Positions 33,992-43,231 are shown, counted from the stretch's first letter. The stretch is 64,000 nt of DNA from Candidatus Rokuibacteriota bacterium (GCA_003220535.1 QHSU01000082.1:1-64000), one strand, 5' to 3'. Made by a program: numbers and translations. The notes: a model not told the origin generated them from the letters alone.

Positions 33992-35887
33992 ATGATCACG
34001 ATGATGCGTCGGTACCGGAAACTGCTTCAGATCGGCCTCCTGGTCGTGATCGCGGCGTTCGTCGCCTCGCTGTTCGTGTTCGGCGCGACCGGGTCCCGCA
34101 CCGGCGGCGAGTCGCGCGACACCGTCGCGACGGTCAACGGCGAGACCATCCCGATCGAGCGCTTTCAGCGGCGCTACCAGTCGTACCTGGAGGCGTACGC
34201 GCAGATCTACCGCGACCGCTTCTCGACGGAGATGGCCGAGCGCCTGGGGCTGCCCCAGCAGGTCATCGGCGACCTCGTCCAGGAGGCGCTGATCGTCCAG
34301 CGCGCGCGCGCCGAGGGGCTCTCTATCAGCGACGAAGAGCTGAACGCGCGGATCCACGCGATTCCGGTGTTCCAGGAGAACGGGCGCTTCGTGCTCAAGC
34401 GGTACCAGGAAGCCCTCAAACGGCGCGGGTTCACCGCCGCCGGGTTCGAGAGCGAGATTCGTCGCGAGCTGACGCGCGCAAAGGTGGAATCCGCAATCCG
34501 CAGCGGCGTTCGGGTGTCGGAGGCCGAGCTCGAGCAGGCGTTCCGCCTCCGGCGCGAAGAGGTGCGCGCGGCGTGGGCGCTCATCGAGGTGACGCCGATC
34601 GCCGCCGCCACCGGCACGACCGACGCGGAGCTCGCCACGTATCTCGCCCAGCACCCCGACGAGTTCCGTCAGCCCGAGCGACGGCGCGTGCAGTACGTGA
34701 CGCTGAACCCGCGCGACGTCGTGGCGCCGGTGACCGACGCCGAGGTCGAGAAGTTCTACAACGAGCACCTCAAGGAGTTCGAGACCCCGCGCCAGGTCCG
34801 CGCCGCGCACGTCCTCGTTCGCGTCCCCGAGACGGGCGGGAGCGAGGCGGAGGACAACGCGCGCACCAAGGTGGCCGACGTCATCCGACGGGCGAAGGCG
34901 GGCGAGGACTTCGGCAAGCTCGCCCAGGGAATCTCGGAGGATCCCGCGACGGCCTCGCGGGGCGGCGACCTCGGGCTCGTGAGCCGAGGCGAGATGGTGC
35001 CCCAGTTCGAGCAGGCGCTCTTCGCGCTGAAGAAGGGCGAGGTGTCGCCCGAACCCATCCGCACGCCGTTCGGCTTCCACGCGATCAAGGTGCTCGAGAT
35101 CCAGGAGGGCGGGCGCAAGCCGCTGAAAGAGGTCGCGGCCCAGATCCGAAGCCGGCTCTCGGCCGAGGCCGCGGACCGGGCGCTGAAGGCGAAGGCCGAC
35201 CAGGTCCGGCCGGCGCTCCAGGCCGCCAAGGACTTCATGGTCGAAGCCAAGAAGCTCGGGTTCCAGCCGGTCGAGACGACCATCGCCCGTCTCGACCGCG
35301 TGGCGGGGCTCGCCACTCCCGATCCGCTCGAAGAAGCGGCGTTCGCGCTGGCCCTGGGCGGCGTCTCCCCACCCGTGTCGACGCCGGTTGGGCTCGTGGT
35401 GCTCAAGAGCGTGGAGACCATCGCCGCCGGCGTGCCGCCGCTCGCCGAGATCAAGGACAAGGTGGCCGCCTCGGTGAAGCGCCAGAAGGCGGAGGCGGTC
35501 GCCCTGGAGCGGGCGAAGCAGCTCACCGCCGACGCGCAGGCGGGAGACTTCGCCGGCGCCGCGAAGAAGGCGGGCGCGGTCACGGGCGAGACCGGGCGCT
35601 TCTCGCGCGCGAAGCCGGCCGAGCGGCTGCCGGCTGACGCGATGCTGGCCGCGCTCCAGACGCCCGCCGGCCGGCTGAGCGCGCCGATCAAGGCCCAGCA
35701 GGGGTACTACGTGGTGAAGGTGCTCGAGCGCGTGCCCCCCGACATGGGCGGGCTGGCGACCGACCGCGACAAGATCCTGAAGGAGGTCGTGGCCCAGAAG
35801 CAGAGCCTCGTGTGGGAGTCCTGGCTCAACGGCGCTCGCGCGAACTCGAAGGTCGAGACCTTCCTGCCGGCGTCCCGGCGCGGCTGA
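33992..35887 (+). CDS. SurA/PpiD-type peptidyl-prolyl isomerase and chaperone
   Basis: A 631-residue envelope foldase. An N-terminal transmembrane anchor (LLVVIAAFVASLFVFG, residues about 13-31) places it in the inner membrane facing the periplasm like PpiD. A SurA_N/PpiD_N chaperone region follows, then a parvulin PPIase domain near residues 265-370 with AHVLVRVPE, GGDLGLVSRGEMVP and FGFHAIKVLE. The long C-terminal part has a second weaker repeat of parvulin-like sequence near 500-600. ATG six bases after trmI. Confidence 0.85.
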   Translation: MITMMRRYRKLLQIGLLVVIAAFVASLFVFGATGSRTGGESRDTVATVNGETIPIERFQRRYQSYLEAYAQIYRDRFSTEMAERLGLPQQVIGDLVQEALIVQRARAEGLSISDEELNARIHAIPVFQENGRFVLKRYQEALKRRGFTAAGFESEIRRELTRAKVESAIRSGVRVSEAELEQAFRLRREEVRAAWALIEVTPIAAATGTTDAELATYLAQHPDEFRQPERRRVQYVTLNPRDVVAPVTDAEVEKFYNEHLKEFETPRQVRAAHVLVRVPETGGSEAEDNARTKVADVIRRAKAGEDFGKLAQGISEDPATASRGGDLGLVSRGEMVPQFEQALFALKKGEVSPEPIRTPFGFHAIKVLEIQEGGRKPLKEVAAQIRSRLSAEAADRALKAKADQVRPALQAAKDFMVEAKKLGFQPVETTIARLDRVAGLATPDPLEEAAFALALGGVSPPVSTPVGLVVLKSVETIAAGVPPLAEIKDKVAASVKRQKAEAVALERAKQLTADAQAGDFAGAAKKAGAVTGETGRFSRAKPAERLPADAMLAALQTPAGRLSAPIKAQQGYYVVKVLERVPPDMGGLATDRDKILKEVVAQKQSLVWESWLNGARANSKVETFLPASRRG

Positions 35888-35948
35888 GAGATCCTTTGGT
35901 GTGCATCGTGCCGGAACCGTGTACACTGAAGCCGCCTGGTGACCCGTC

Positions 35949-35962
35949 GGTTCAACTGAACC
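35949..35962. other. Short perfect dyad in the RRM-gene leader
   Basis: GGTTCA-ac-TGAACC forms a perfect dyad 94 bp before the RRM gene, inside the 155-bp gap that also holds TACACT at 35922. It could be an operator for a dimeric repressor, but nothing identifies the protein. Confidence 0.25.
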
Positions 35963-36042
35963 CACCTCACTCATAGGCCGCGACCCGCGCTTCTTCCGAG
36001 CTCGGGCCGTGCACGGGGCGGAAGTCGTAGAGGGCAATTCCC

Positions 36043-36378
36043 ATGACGGTCAAGCTTTTCGTCGGTGGTCTCTCGTTCTCCACGTCCAGCGAGCGGCTGC
36101 GCGAGGCCTTCGCCGGCTTCGGCGAGGTTCACTCGGCGACCGTCGTGATGGATCGCGACACCGGCCGGTCACGCGGCTTCGGGTTCGTCGAGATGGCGAC
36201 CGGCGAGGAGGCGAACGCCGCGGTGTCCCGTCTCAACGGCAGCGAGCTCGACGGCCGCCAGATCAAGGTCGAGGTCGCGAAGCCGGCGGGCTCGGGAGGC
36301 GGCCAGCGGCGCGGTGGTGGCGGTGGCGGCTTCGGCGGTGGTGGGCGCGGCGGCGGTGGGTGGCGCGGCGACCGGTGA
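36043..36378 (+). CDS. Glycine-rich RRM RNA-binding protein
   Basis: A 111-residue single RNA-recognition-motif protein like the Rbp proteins of cyanobacteria and many environmental bacteria. RNP2 is LFVGGL (residues 5-10) and RNP1 RGFGFVEM (44-51). The tail from about residue 87 is nearly all Gly and Arg. The 155-bp leader before it is unusually long for this stretch, as in cold-inducible relatives, but no cold-shock element is recognisable by eye. Confidence 0.92.
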   Translation: MTVKLFVGGLSFSTSSERLREAFAGFGEVHSATVVMDRDTGRSRGFGFVEMATGEEANAAVSRLNGSELDGRQIKVEVAKPAGSGGGQRRGGGGGGFGGGGRGGGGWRGDR

Positions 36379-36394
36379 GACCCTCGTGCACGTA

Positions 36395-36610
36395 ATGGCG
36401 CTCTCGACGCCGAGCCGACCGGGCTGGCGGTGGCGGATCGTCAACTATGCGGGGGAGCTCGTCGAGGAATCGCGAGACGCGTTCCGTACGATTGCGCTCG
36501 CCGTCGCAGAAGGGACGCGACGGCTCCAGCAGATGAACACGGTAGACCGGTCCGAGCCGCCGCGGCCGTACCGTTCCACCTCCCACCTGCGTGGCCGATG
36601 GCGAGCCTGA
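36395..36610 (+). CDS. Small conserved-looking protein of unknown function
   Basis: Seventy-one residues starting MALSTPSRPGWRWRIVNYAG with an amphipathic helix (EESRDAFRTIALAVAEGTRR) and a basic C-terminus. It lies 16 bp after the RRM gene and overlaps rpsU by 13 nt, so it is probably co-translated with both. The helix and WRIVNYAGE stretch look protein-like rather than random. I cannot name a family. Confidence 0.55.
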   Translation: MALSTPSRPGWRWRIVNYAGELVEESRDAFRTIALAVAEGTRRLQQMNTVDRSEPPRPYRSTSHLRGRWRA

Positions 36611-36819
36611 CGCGCGCGAAGGTCGAGGTTTCGGACAACCAGATCGAAGCCGCCCTGAAGACCCTCAAGAAGGTGATGATCAAGGGGGGGCTCTTCCAGG
36701 AGATGAAGCGACGCGCGTTCTACGAGAAGCCCTCGGTGAAGCGCAAGCGTAAGCAGGCCCAGGCCCGCAAGAAGCGCCGGCGTGCGCTCAAGCGCTCGCG
36801 GGTCGAGGACGATGATTAA
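36598..36819 (+). CDS. rpsU: 30S ribosomal protein S21
   Basis: Seventy-three residues. NQIEAALKTLKKVMIKGGLF, then REAFYE-type sequence (here RRAFYEKPSVKRKRK), then a Lys/Arg-rich tail, match S21, which sits near the mRNA 5' exit of the small subunit and aids initiation. The ATG at 36598 gives a normal length and overlaps the previous small gene. A two-hairpin repeat element follows. Confidence 0.93.
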   Translation: MASLTRAKVEVSDNQIEAALKTLKKVMIKGGLFQEMKRRAFYEKPSVKRKRKQAQARKKRRRALKRSRVEDDD

Positions 36820-36821
36820 GA

Positions 36822-36908
36822 TCGGCGGGGGCGGCGCTCCCCCCGATTCCCCCCACCGGGTTCACTCAGCGTCTAGTAAGTAGATCGTGGCGCCGGCTTC
36901 GCCGGCGC
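36822..36908 (+). repeat. Two-hairpin intergenic element, copy 2
   Basis: It starts two bases after rpsU. A first imperfect stem joins TCGGCGGGGG (36822-36831) to CCCCCCGA (36839-36846) with one bulged base. A perfect hairpin GCGCCGGC-ttc-GCCGGCGC is at 36890-36908, followed by TCGAAC as in the other copies. The linker between the hairpins is AT-richer here than elsewhere. Confidence 0.65.
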
Positions 36909-36982
36909 TCGAACATTCCCCAGCGTATCGGCCAGTGGCGCGAGGCGGCGGCACCCTGCGGGCTCGTGATACGTTATGGCCT

Positions 36983-37465
36983 ATGTCGGTCCAGCGCACG
37001 CCGATGACGCGTCCCGGGTACGAGCGGCTCCGCGACGAGCTCGACCGGCTCAAGCGTGTCGATCGACACGCCATCACCAAGGCCATCGCCGAGGCGCGGG
37101 CCCACGGCGACCTCTCCGAAAACGCGGAGTATCACGCCGCGCGCGAGAAGCAGAGCTTCATCGAGGGACGGATCGCGGAGCTCGAGACCAAGGTCGGGAA
37201 CGCCGAGGTGATCGATCCTCCCACCTCGGGTGACCGTATCACCTTCGCTTCGACGGTGCTGCTCGAGGACGAGAGCGGCAAGGAGATCCGCTACCAGATT
37301 GTGGGCTCCGACGAGACCGAGCCCGCCCGGGGACGCATCTCGGTCATGTCGCCGCTGGCCCGCACGCTCATCGGCAAGAACGTCGGCGACCGGGTGACCG
37401 CGCAGCTTCCGGCCGGCAAGAAGACCTTCGACATCGTCAAGGTGAACTTCCCGTGGACGGACTGA
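36983..37465 (+). CDS. greA: Transcription elongation factor GreA
   Basis: A 160-residue cleavage factor. The N-terminal coiled coil carries AEARAHGDLSENAEYHAARE with the acidic tip residues that act in the RNA polymerase secondary channel, and the C-terminal domain has GRISVMSPLARTLIGKNVGD. ATG at 36983 gives the family length; upstream frame is the repeat region. Confidence 0.94.
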   Translation: MSVQRTPMTRPGYERLRDELDRLKRVDRHAITKAIAEARAHGDLSENAEYHAAREKQSFIEGRIAELETKVGNAEVIDPPTSGDRITFASTVLLEDESGKEIRYQIVGSDETEPARGRISVMSPLARTLIGKNVGDRVTAQLPAGKKTFDIVKVNFPWTD

Positions 37466-37474
37466 GGCGATAGC

Positions 37475-38362
37475 GTGCCGTCGGTGCGGGTCGAAGGTGT
37501 CAATCTCTACTACGAGGAGCTGGGGCAGGGCGTGCCGCTCGTCTTCGTCCACGAGTTCGCGGGCGACCACCGGAGCTGGCACCTGCAGATGCGCTTCTTC
37601 TCCCGACGCTATCGCGCCATCGCATTCAATGCGCGGGGCTATCCGCCGTCCGACGTGCCGGACGACGCGAAAGCCTACTCGCAGGACCACGCCGCGGCGG
37701 ACATCCGGGGCGTGCTCGACGGTCTGAAGATTCCGAAGGCCCACGTGTGCGGCCTTTCGATGGGCGGGTACGCGACCCTGCACTTCGGCCTCAAATACCC
37801 CGACCGCGCGCTCTCGCTCGTCGTGGCCGGCGCCGGGTACGGCAGTGTGGCGGGCGACCGCGAGAAGTTCCGGCGAGACACGGAAGTGGTCGCGCGGCGC
37901 TTCGAGGAAGACGGGATGGAGCGGACGGCCGAGATGTACGCCCGGGGCCCGACGCGCGTCCAGTTCATGGAGAAGGATCCGTTCGGCTGGCGCGAGTTCC
38001 ACGCGCAGCTCGCCGAGGGATCGGCCCGCGGCCACGCCCTCACGCAGCGGGGTGTGCAGATGCTGCGGCCATCGATCCTCGACCTCGGGCCCGCGCTCGA
38101 GAAGCTCGAGGTGCCGACGCTGATCATGACCGGCGACGAGGACGACCCGTGCCTCGAGCCGGGGATTTTCATGAAGCGCAAGATCCCGGCGGCCGGGCTC
38201 GTCGTCCTGCCGAAATCGGGCCACGCGATCAACCTGGAGGAGCCCGACGCGTTCAACCGGGCCGTGCTCGACTTCCTCACGGCGGTGGAGGCCGGGAAGT
38301 GGACGCGACGGAATCCCGCCTCCCAGACGGGCTCGGCTATCCTTCCCTCGGAGACACGCTGA
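37475..38362 (+). CDS. Alpha/beta hydrolase
   Basis: A 295-residue hydrolase-fold protein. The nucleophile elbow is GLSMGG (S in CGLSMGGYA), the histidine is in KSGHAINLEEP and an acid is plausible at the D in TGDEDDP. The oxyanion loop is FVHEFAGDHRSW, with FVHEF in place of the common HGFPG. It resembles 3-oxoadipate enol-lactonase and related esterases. GTG start; its stop and the ATG of the CoA transferase share TGATG, so the two are coupled and it may hydrolyse or prepare the acid that is activated next. Confidence 0.82.
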   Translation: MPSVRVEGVNLYYEELGQGVPLVFVHEFAGDHRSWHLQMRFFSRRYRAIAFNARGYPPSDVPDDAKAYSQDHAAADIRGVLDGLKIPKAHVCGLSMGGYATLHFGLKYPDRALSLVVAGAGYGSVAGDREKFRRDTEVVARRFEEDGMERTAEMYARGPTRVQFMEKDPFGWREFHAQLAEGSARGHALTQRGVQMLRPSILDLGPALEKLEVPTLIMTGDEDDPCLEPGIFMKRKIPAAGLVVLPKSGHAINLEEPDAFNRAVLDFLTAVEAGKWTRRNPASQTGSAILPSETR

Positions 38363-39528
38363 TGCCACTACCACTCGAAGGCTATATGGTCCTCGATCTC
38401 ACCCGCGCCCGCTCGGGACCGACTGCGGTGCGCCAGCTCGCCGACATGGGCGCCAACGTCATCAAGGTGGAGGCGCGCGAGGAGATGGAGGGAGACTCCA
38501 CCGCGCTCGGCTTCGACTTCCTGAACCTCCACCGGAACAAGCGCGCGATGACGCTCGACCTCAAGCACCCGCGCGGCGCCGAGATCATCAAGAAGCTGGC
38601 CGCGCGCGCCGACGTCGTCGTCGAGAACTTCCGGCCGGACGTCAAGAAGCGGCTCGGCATCGACTACGAGGCGCTTTCCAGGGTCAATCCGCGGCTCGTC
38701 TACGGCTCGATCTCGGGCTTCGGCCAGACGGGCCCGTATGCCGACCGCCCGGGCTACGACCAGATCGCCCAGGGAATGGGCGGGCTCATGTCCATCACCG
38801 GACTGCCCGGCCAGGGGCCCGTGCGCGTGGGCATCCCGGTGGCGGACCTCACGTCCGGGCTCTATCTCGCTCAAGGCATCCTGGTCGCGCTGCTCGAGCG
38901 CGAGCGCTCCGGCAAGGGACAGTGGGTGCACACCTCGCTCCTGCAGGCGATGGTGACGATGCTCGACTTCCAGGCGGCGCGCTGGCTCATCGACCGCGAG
39001 ATCCCGCCCCAGGCGGGCAACGATCACCCGACCGGCATCCCGACAGGCGTTTTCACGACCGCCGACGGCCATATCAACATCGCCGCGTCCGGCCAGACGA
39101 TGTACAGGAGGCTCTGCACCGCGATCGGCGCGCCCGAGCTGATCGACGACCCGCGGTTCAGGACGCTGGCCGCCCGGTCGAAGAACCGCAAAGTCATGAA
39201 CGCCGAGCTGGACAAGGTGCTCGTGAAAAAGCCGAGCGCCGAGTGGATCGAGGTCCTCAACCGCGCCGGGGTGCCCTCGGGGCCGATCCTCAACGTGCGG
39301 GAGGTCTTCGAGAACGAGCAGATCCGACACCTGGGAATGGCCCAGCCCGTGCGCCATCCCGACCGCGGCGAGATGCTGGTCCAGGGGCTCCCGGCCACGC
39401 TGTCGCGCACGCCGGGCGCGATTCGCCGCGCCGCACCCACGCATGGCGAGCATACCGACGAGGTGCTGCGCGAGCTCGGGTACACCGCCGAGGAGATCAC
39501 TGGCCTCCGCAAGGACGGCGTCGTCTAG
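38362..39528 (+). CDS. Class III CoA transferase (CaiB/BaiF family)
   Basis: A 388-residue enzyme moving CoA between acyl groups. The catalytic aspartate is probably D162 in GIPVADLTSGLY; the N-terminal LDLTRARSGPTAVRQLADMGA and NFRPDVKKRLGIDYE are family signatures. It is coupled to an alpha/beta hydrolase upstream and followed 33 bp later by a peptide-type binding protein, suggesting uptake and activation of a carboxylic acid. The substrate is not determinable. Confidence 0.9.
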   Translation: MPLPLEGYMVLDLTRARSGPTAVRQLADMGANVIKVEAREEMEGDSTALGFDFLNLHRNKRAMTLDLKHPRGAEIIKKLAARADVVVENFRPDVKKRLGIDYEALSRVNPRLVYGSISGFGQTGPYADRPGYDQIAQGMGGLMSITGLPGQGPVRVGIPVADLTSGLYLAQGILVALLERERSGKGQWVHTSLLQAMVTMLDFQAARWLIDREIPPQAGNDHPTGIPTGVFTTADGHINIAASGQTMYRRLCTAIGAPELIDDPRFRTLAARSKNRKVMNAELDKVLVKKPSAEWIEVLNRAGVPSGPILNVREVFENEQIRHLGMAQPVRHPDRGEMLVQGLPATLSRTPGAIRRAAPTHGEHTDEVLRELGYTAEEITGLRKDGVV

Positions 39529-39561
39529 CCGCACGCTCCGGCACCGACGGAGGACGAGATC

Positions 39562-41124
39562 ATGAAAGGTCAAACGAGCCGTCGCAGCCCGTGCGCTCGG
39601 GCCGCGACCGGTATGCTGCTGTGCGGCCTGCTGGCCGGGGCGTTCGTCGCAACGGCCCAGGCCCAGGCCAAGCCTGAGGGCGAGATGCGCTGGGCGCTGT
39701 ACGTGACCGTGGCGCCGGCGTGGCTCGATCCGGGCGAGAATCTGGGCTTCATCACGCCGTTCTGGATCCAGTACGCGCTCCACGACGCGCTCGTGAAGCC
39801 CATGCCCGGCAATATCATGACGCCGAGCCTGGCCGAATCATGGACGCTCAGTCCGGATCAACGGGTCTACGAGTTCAAGCTGCGCCAGGGCCTCAAGTTC
39901 CACAACGGCGACCCGTTCACCGCAGAGGACGTCAAGTTCAGCTTCCAGCGGGCCAAGAGCTCCCGGATCCTCAAAGAGAAAGTCCGTGAGATCGAGATCG
40001 TCGATCCTCACCGCGTTCGATTCCATCTCAACGAGCCGTTCCCCGATTTCATGGCCTTCTACGGGACGCTGGCGACCGCGTCGAGCTGGGTGGTGCCCAA
40101 GAAATACATCGAGAAGATCGGCGACGACGGGTTCAGGAAGCAGCCGGTCGGGCTCGGGCCGTACAAGTTCGTCAGCAACACGCCCGGCATCGAGCTGGTG
40201 ATGGAGGCCAACGAGAGCTACTGGCGCAAGATGCCCTCGGTGAAGCGGCTCGTCTTCAAGAGCGTCCCTGAGCCCACCACGCGGGCTGCGATGCTGAAGA
40301 AGGGTGAAGTCGACGTCGCGTATCAGCTAGACGCGCCGACGGCGCTGGAAGTGAAGCGCGATCCCAACTTGAAGCTGGCATTTTCCGGCGCGATCGGCAT
40401 CCACTTCCTGGAGTTCTTCGACCAGTGGGACCCGAAGTCCCCCTGGCACGACCGCCGCGTGCGGCTCGCTGTAAGCTATGCGATCGACCGCCGGTCGCTG
40501 AACGAGGCCGAGACGCTCGGAGCGTCCCGCCTCACCGGCGCCATGGTCCCTCGCAAGTTCGAGTTCGCGCTGGCGCTCGAGCCCCATCCCTACGACCCGG
40601 TGAAAGCCAGACAGCTCCTGGCCGAGGCCGGCTTCCCCAACGGCTTCGATGCCGGCGATTTCTACCCCTATCCCCCCTATTTCTCGATGGGGGAGGCGGT
40701 CGCGGCGAACCTGAGCACTGTGGGCATCAAGACGAAGATCCACTCGATGGAGCGCGCGGCCTTCCAGACGGCGTGGCTGTCCAAGAAGCTCAAAGGGCTC
40801 TGCGTCTGCATCCACGCGCCGTACGGCAACGCGGCCTCACGCATGGCGGAGTTCGTGCCGGGTGATGGGGCCTTCAGCCGTGGAGTCGATCCGGACGTGG
40901 ACACCCTCTTCAAACAGCAGGCGAAGGAGACGGATCGGAAGAAGCGGGAGGCGATGCTGCACCAGATCCAGCACCTGCTCTACGAACGGGTGAGGTTCGC
41001 GCCGATCTGGGAGTACATCTGGCCGAGCGGAATCGGGGCGCGGGTGGGGGACCCGGCCTTTTTGAAGATCGACCCGTATCCCTGGTCGGCGCCCCTAGAA
41101 GACGTGAGCCTCAGGAAAAAGTGA
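39562..41124 (+). CDS. ABC transporter substrate-binding protein, family 5
   Basis: A 520-residue dipeptide/oligopeptide-type binding protein (SBP_bac_5). Sec-type signal with hydrophobic core LLCGLLAGAFVATAQAQ. The fold is clear from LAESWTLSPDQRVYEFKLRQ, KFHNGDPFTAEDVKFSFQR and DPVKARQLLAEAGFPNG. There is no permease or ATPase gene adjacent, but a permease pair lies 9 kb downstream after another binding protein. It converges on the DGQHR gene with 21 bp between. Confidence 0.9.
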   Translation: MKGQTSRRSPCARAATGMLLCGLLAGAFVATAQAQAKPEGEMRWALYVTVAPAWLDPGENLGFITPFWIQYALHDALVKPMPGNIMTPSLAESWTLSPDQRVYEFKLRQGLKFHNGDPFTAEDVKFSFQRAKSSRILKEKVREIEIVDPHRVRFHLNEPFPDFMAFYGTLATASSWVVPKKYIEKIGDDGFRKQPVGLGPYKFVSNTPGIELVMEANESYWRKMPSVKRLVFKSVPEPTTRAAMLKKGEVDVAYQLDAPTALEVKRDPNLKLAFSGAIGIHFLEFFDQWDPKSPWHDRRVRLAVSYAIDRRSLNEAETLGASRLTGAMVPRKFEFALALEPHPYDPVKARQLLAEAGFPNGFDAGDFYPYPPYFSMGEAVAANLSTVGIKTKIHSMERAAFQTAWLSKKLKGLCVCIHAPYGNAASRMAEFVPGDGAFSRGVDPDVDTLFKQQAKETDRKKREAMLHQIQHLLYERVRFAPIWEYIWPSGIGARVGDPAFLKIDPYPWSAPLEDVSLRKK

Positions 41125-41145
41125 TCGGCCGGCTTCGGCGAAGGC

Positions 41146-42276
41146 TCAGCGAAGCGCGTCGCGCAGCTCGCGCGTGAGGACCTCGACGGTCCCGCGCGTG
41201 CCACCCGCGAGCTTGAGCTTCCACTCGCCTTCGGTCTCGAAGCGCCGGTCGCGCAGCCGCTCGCCCCAGGGCTTGATCGCCTCGCGGATCGCGTGGAGGT
41301 CGAACGGATCGCGCCGCAACTCGCGGGCGCGCGCCATCACGTCGGGCGCCGCGCGGATGAACGCGCGGAGCGCAGCGCCGGTCTTGATGGAGTACTTGCG
41401 GCCCGCCCACGCGGTCGGGAAGGTGGTCGAGAGAGCTTTGATGTAGTTCAGGAAGAAGCGCTTGGCGCCGCCCCGCAGCTCCTGGAGCTTGCCGCCGCTG
41501 CCGACCTTTTCGACGGTCTCGAAGAAGTCGACGATCTCCTCGGCCAGCGGCGCCTGGCTCACGCGCCCGCGGCCGGTGCCGAGCATCTTGATCTCGCCGT
41601 GCAGCGGCGACGTGTCGTCCTCGTTGAGCGAGCGGATCACGTCGTGGGCGAGCGCCTGGTTCGCGTCGGGGTAGAGCTTGCGGCCGGCCAGGCTGATGAT
41701 GTGCGACGGGTTCAGCCGCGTGTGCTTCGCGTTGATCGTGACGAAGAGCTCGACGATCTGGCGGGCGTCGAGCGAGTCGAAGAGCACCGCCGGCACCTCG
41801 ATGTTCATGTTCTCGCCCGCCTGGGAGAGCGCGTGGAGGGCGAGGAGGCGGTGCTGACCGTCCAGCACGCGCAAGACCCCGTGCTCTTCTGGAATCTGGA
41901 GCAAGCCGAGGTCGTGCTGGCCGGCCACCGGCGTGAACGTGAACCGCTTCTCCGACGTGATGATGACGGCGCCAGGAATGGCGGGAAGCGTCGCCGCGTC
42001 CTTGCACTCCCGGTAGTAGGCGACCAGCTCGTCGATCTTGCGACGGATCACGGGCCGCTGGTACGCCGCCTCGCTTTCGCCGATCCGCTTCTCGAGCATG
42101 TCCCAATTGACGCGAGACCGGTTCATGCGCGTTTTCTTCGACGGCTCGTTCGCGGGGCCGCCCGAGTAGCCCAGGACCTCGAACTTCACTAACCTGTCGA
42201 TATCCTTGGCAGAAAGGCCAGCCTGGTAGAACTCGACGCCGAACTGCTTCACACGGCGCGTTGGCACGGTAATCAT
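41146..42276 (-). CDS. DGQHR-domain protein (DndB-like), stand-alone
   Basis: A 376-residue protein with the defining VLDGQHRLLALHAL (about residues 137-150), followed by INAKHTRLNPSHI, the layout of DndB/DGQHR proteins. DndB regulates DNA phosphorothioate modification, while the biochemical role of other DGQHR proteins is unclear. Here there are no dndA/C/D/E or dpt genes and no restriction or phage genes nearby. It diverges from an EamA transporter; the gap holds an 8-bp inverted repeat. Confidence 0.8.
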   Translation of the reverse strand: MITVPTRRVKQFGVEFYQAGLSAKDIDRLVKFEVLGYSGGPANEPSKKTRMNRSRVNWDMLEKRIGESEAAYQRPVIRRKIDELVAYYRECKDAATLPAIPGAVIITSEKRFTFTPVAGQHDLGLLQIPEEHGVLRVLDGQHRLLALHALSQAGENMNIEVPAVLFDSLDARQIVELFVTINAKHTRLNPSHIISLAGRKLYPDANQALAHDVIRSLNEDDTSPLHGEIKMLGTGRGRVSQAPLAEEIVDFFETVEKVGSGGKLQELRGGAKRFFLNYIKALSTTFPTAWAGRKYSIKTGAALRAFIRAAPDVMARARELRRDPFDLHAIREAIKPWGERLRDRRFETEGEWKLKLAGGTRGTVEVLTRELRDALR

Positions 42277-42301
42277 GGGTTCTAGAGTCTAACTGATCGG
42301 C

Positions 42302-42325
42302 AAACCCCTGTCAACAGAGGGGTTT
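42302..42325. promoter_or_regulatory. Inverted repeat in the DGQHR/EamA divergent gap
   Basis: AAACCCCT (42302-42309) and AGGGGTTT (42318-42325) form a perfect 8-bp dyad with an 8-base spacer. It lies 26 bp from the DGQHR start and 40 bp from the transporter start. As a transcript it would resemble a terminator on the plus strand (followed by one more T), but no gene on that strand ends here, so an operator or attenuator is more likely. Confidence 0.4.
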
Positions 42326-42364
42326 TCAGCGTTCCGGGCACCTGAAGTTCGGTAAGATCGCTCC

Positions 42365-43228
42365 GTGAGCAACCCGGCCATCGCCCTTGTCGTCTGCGCC
42401 GCCGTCCTGCACGCGATCTGGAACGCGCTAGCCAAGCGGGCCGAGAACCAGTTCGTCTTCTTGTGGTCGTCCGTCTCGCTGGCGACCGTGCTCTTGCTCC
42501 CTCTCGGCCTCCTGCGCCTCCCCTCCGACGGCACGCCGATCGCCGGGCTCCCGTTCGTCGTCGCGAGCATCGCGATTCACGCGCTGTATTTCTGGGCGCT
42601 CGGTCGCTCGTATCGCCACGGCGAGTTCTCACGCGTCTATCCGATGGCGCGGGGCCTCGGCGTCGCGCTCGTTCCCCTGATCGCGCTGCCGGTGTTCGGC
42701 GAGCGCCTGTCCTGGCTCGGCTGGCTCGGCGTGGGCCTCGTCGTCCTCGGGATCGCCGGGTTGAGCTTCAGATCGTCGGCCATGCGCTCGGCGCTCGCGC
42801 AAGGGAGCCTCGCCGGAACGGCGTGGGCGCTCGTGACCGGCGTGACCATCGCAGGCTATTCCCTCGTCGACAAGGCCGGCGTCGCTCGTCTCCACCCGAT
42901 GCCTTACATCGCGCTCATCGGGCTGGGCTTGAGCATCCTTCTCGCCCCGCTCGTCCTCGCCGACCGCTCCGCGCTCTCCCGCGAGTGGCGGCTGAACTGG
43001 CGGACGATCCTCGTCGCCTCCGCGATGAACCTGACGAGCTATCTGCTCGTGCTCTTCGCGTTCCGCCTCTCGAAGGTCGGCTACGTGGTGGCGGCCCGCG
43101 AGCTCTCCATCCTGTTTTCCGCGTTCATCGGGAGCTTCTGGCTCCGCGAGGGGCGGCTCGCGCCGCGGCTCGCCGGAGCCACGGTCGTGCTCGCGGGCGT
43201 GGTCTGCGTCGCGTTGGCGCATGATTGA
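42365..43228 (+). CDS. EamA/DMT-superfamily transporter
   Basis: A 287-residue membrane protein with about ten hydrophobic segments in two repeated halves, as in drug/metabolite transporters. First half: LVVCAAVLHAIWNALAKRA; second half: AMNLTSYLLVLFAFRLSKVG followed by ARELSILFSAFIG. Starts with GTG. It ends three bases before a two-hairpin repeat element. The substrate is unknown. Confidence 0.85.
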   Translation: MSNPAIALVVCAAVLHAIWNALAKRAENQFVFLWSSVSLATVLLLPLGLLRLPSDGTPIAGLPFVVASIAIHALYFWALGRSYRHGEFSRVYPMARGLGVALVPLIALPVFGERLSWLGWLGVGLVVLGIAGLSFRSSAMRSALAQGSLAGTAWALVTGVTIAGYSLVDKAGVARLHPMPYIALIGLGLSILLAPLVLADRSALSREWRLNWRTILVASAMNLTSYLLVLFAFRLSKVGYVVAARELSILFSAFIGSFWLREGRLAPRLAGATVVLAGVVCVALAHD

Positions 43229-43231
43229 CAT

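Noticed and set aside
42302..42325. Rho-independent terminator
   Set aside because: It lies between two divergent genes, so no transcript is expected to end here; an operator or attenuator fits better.
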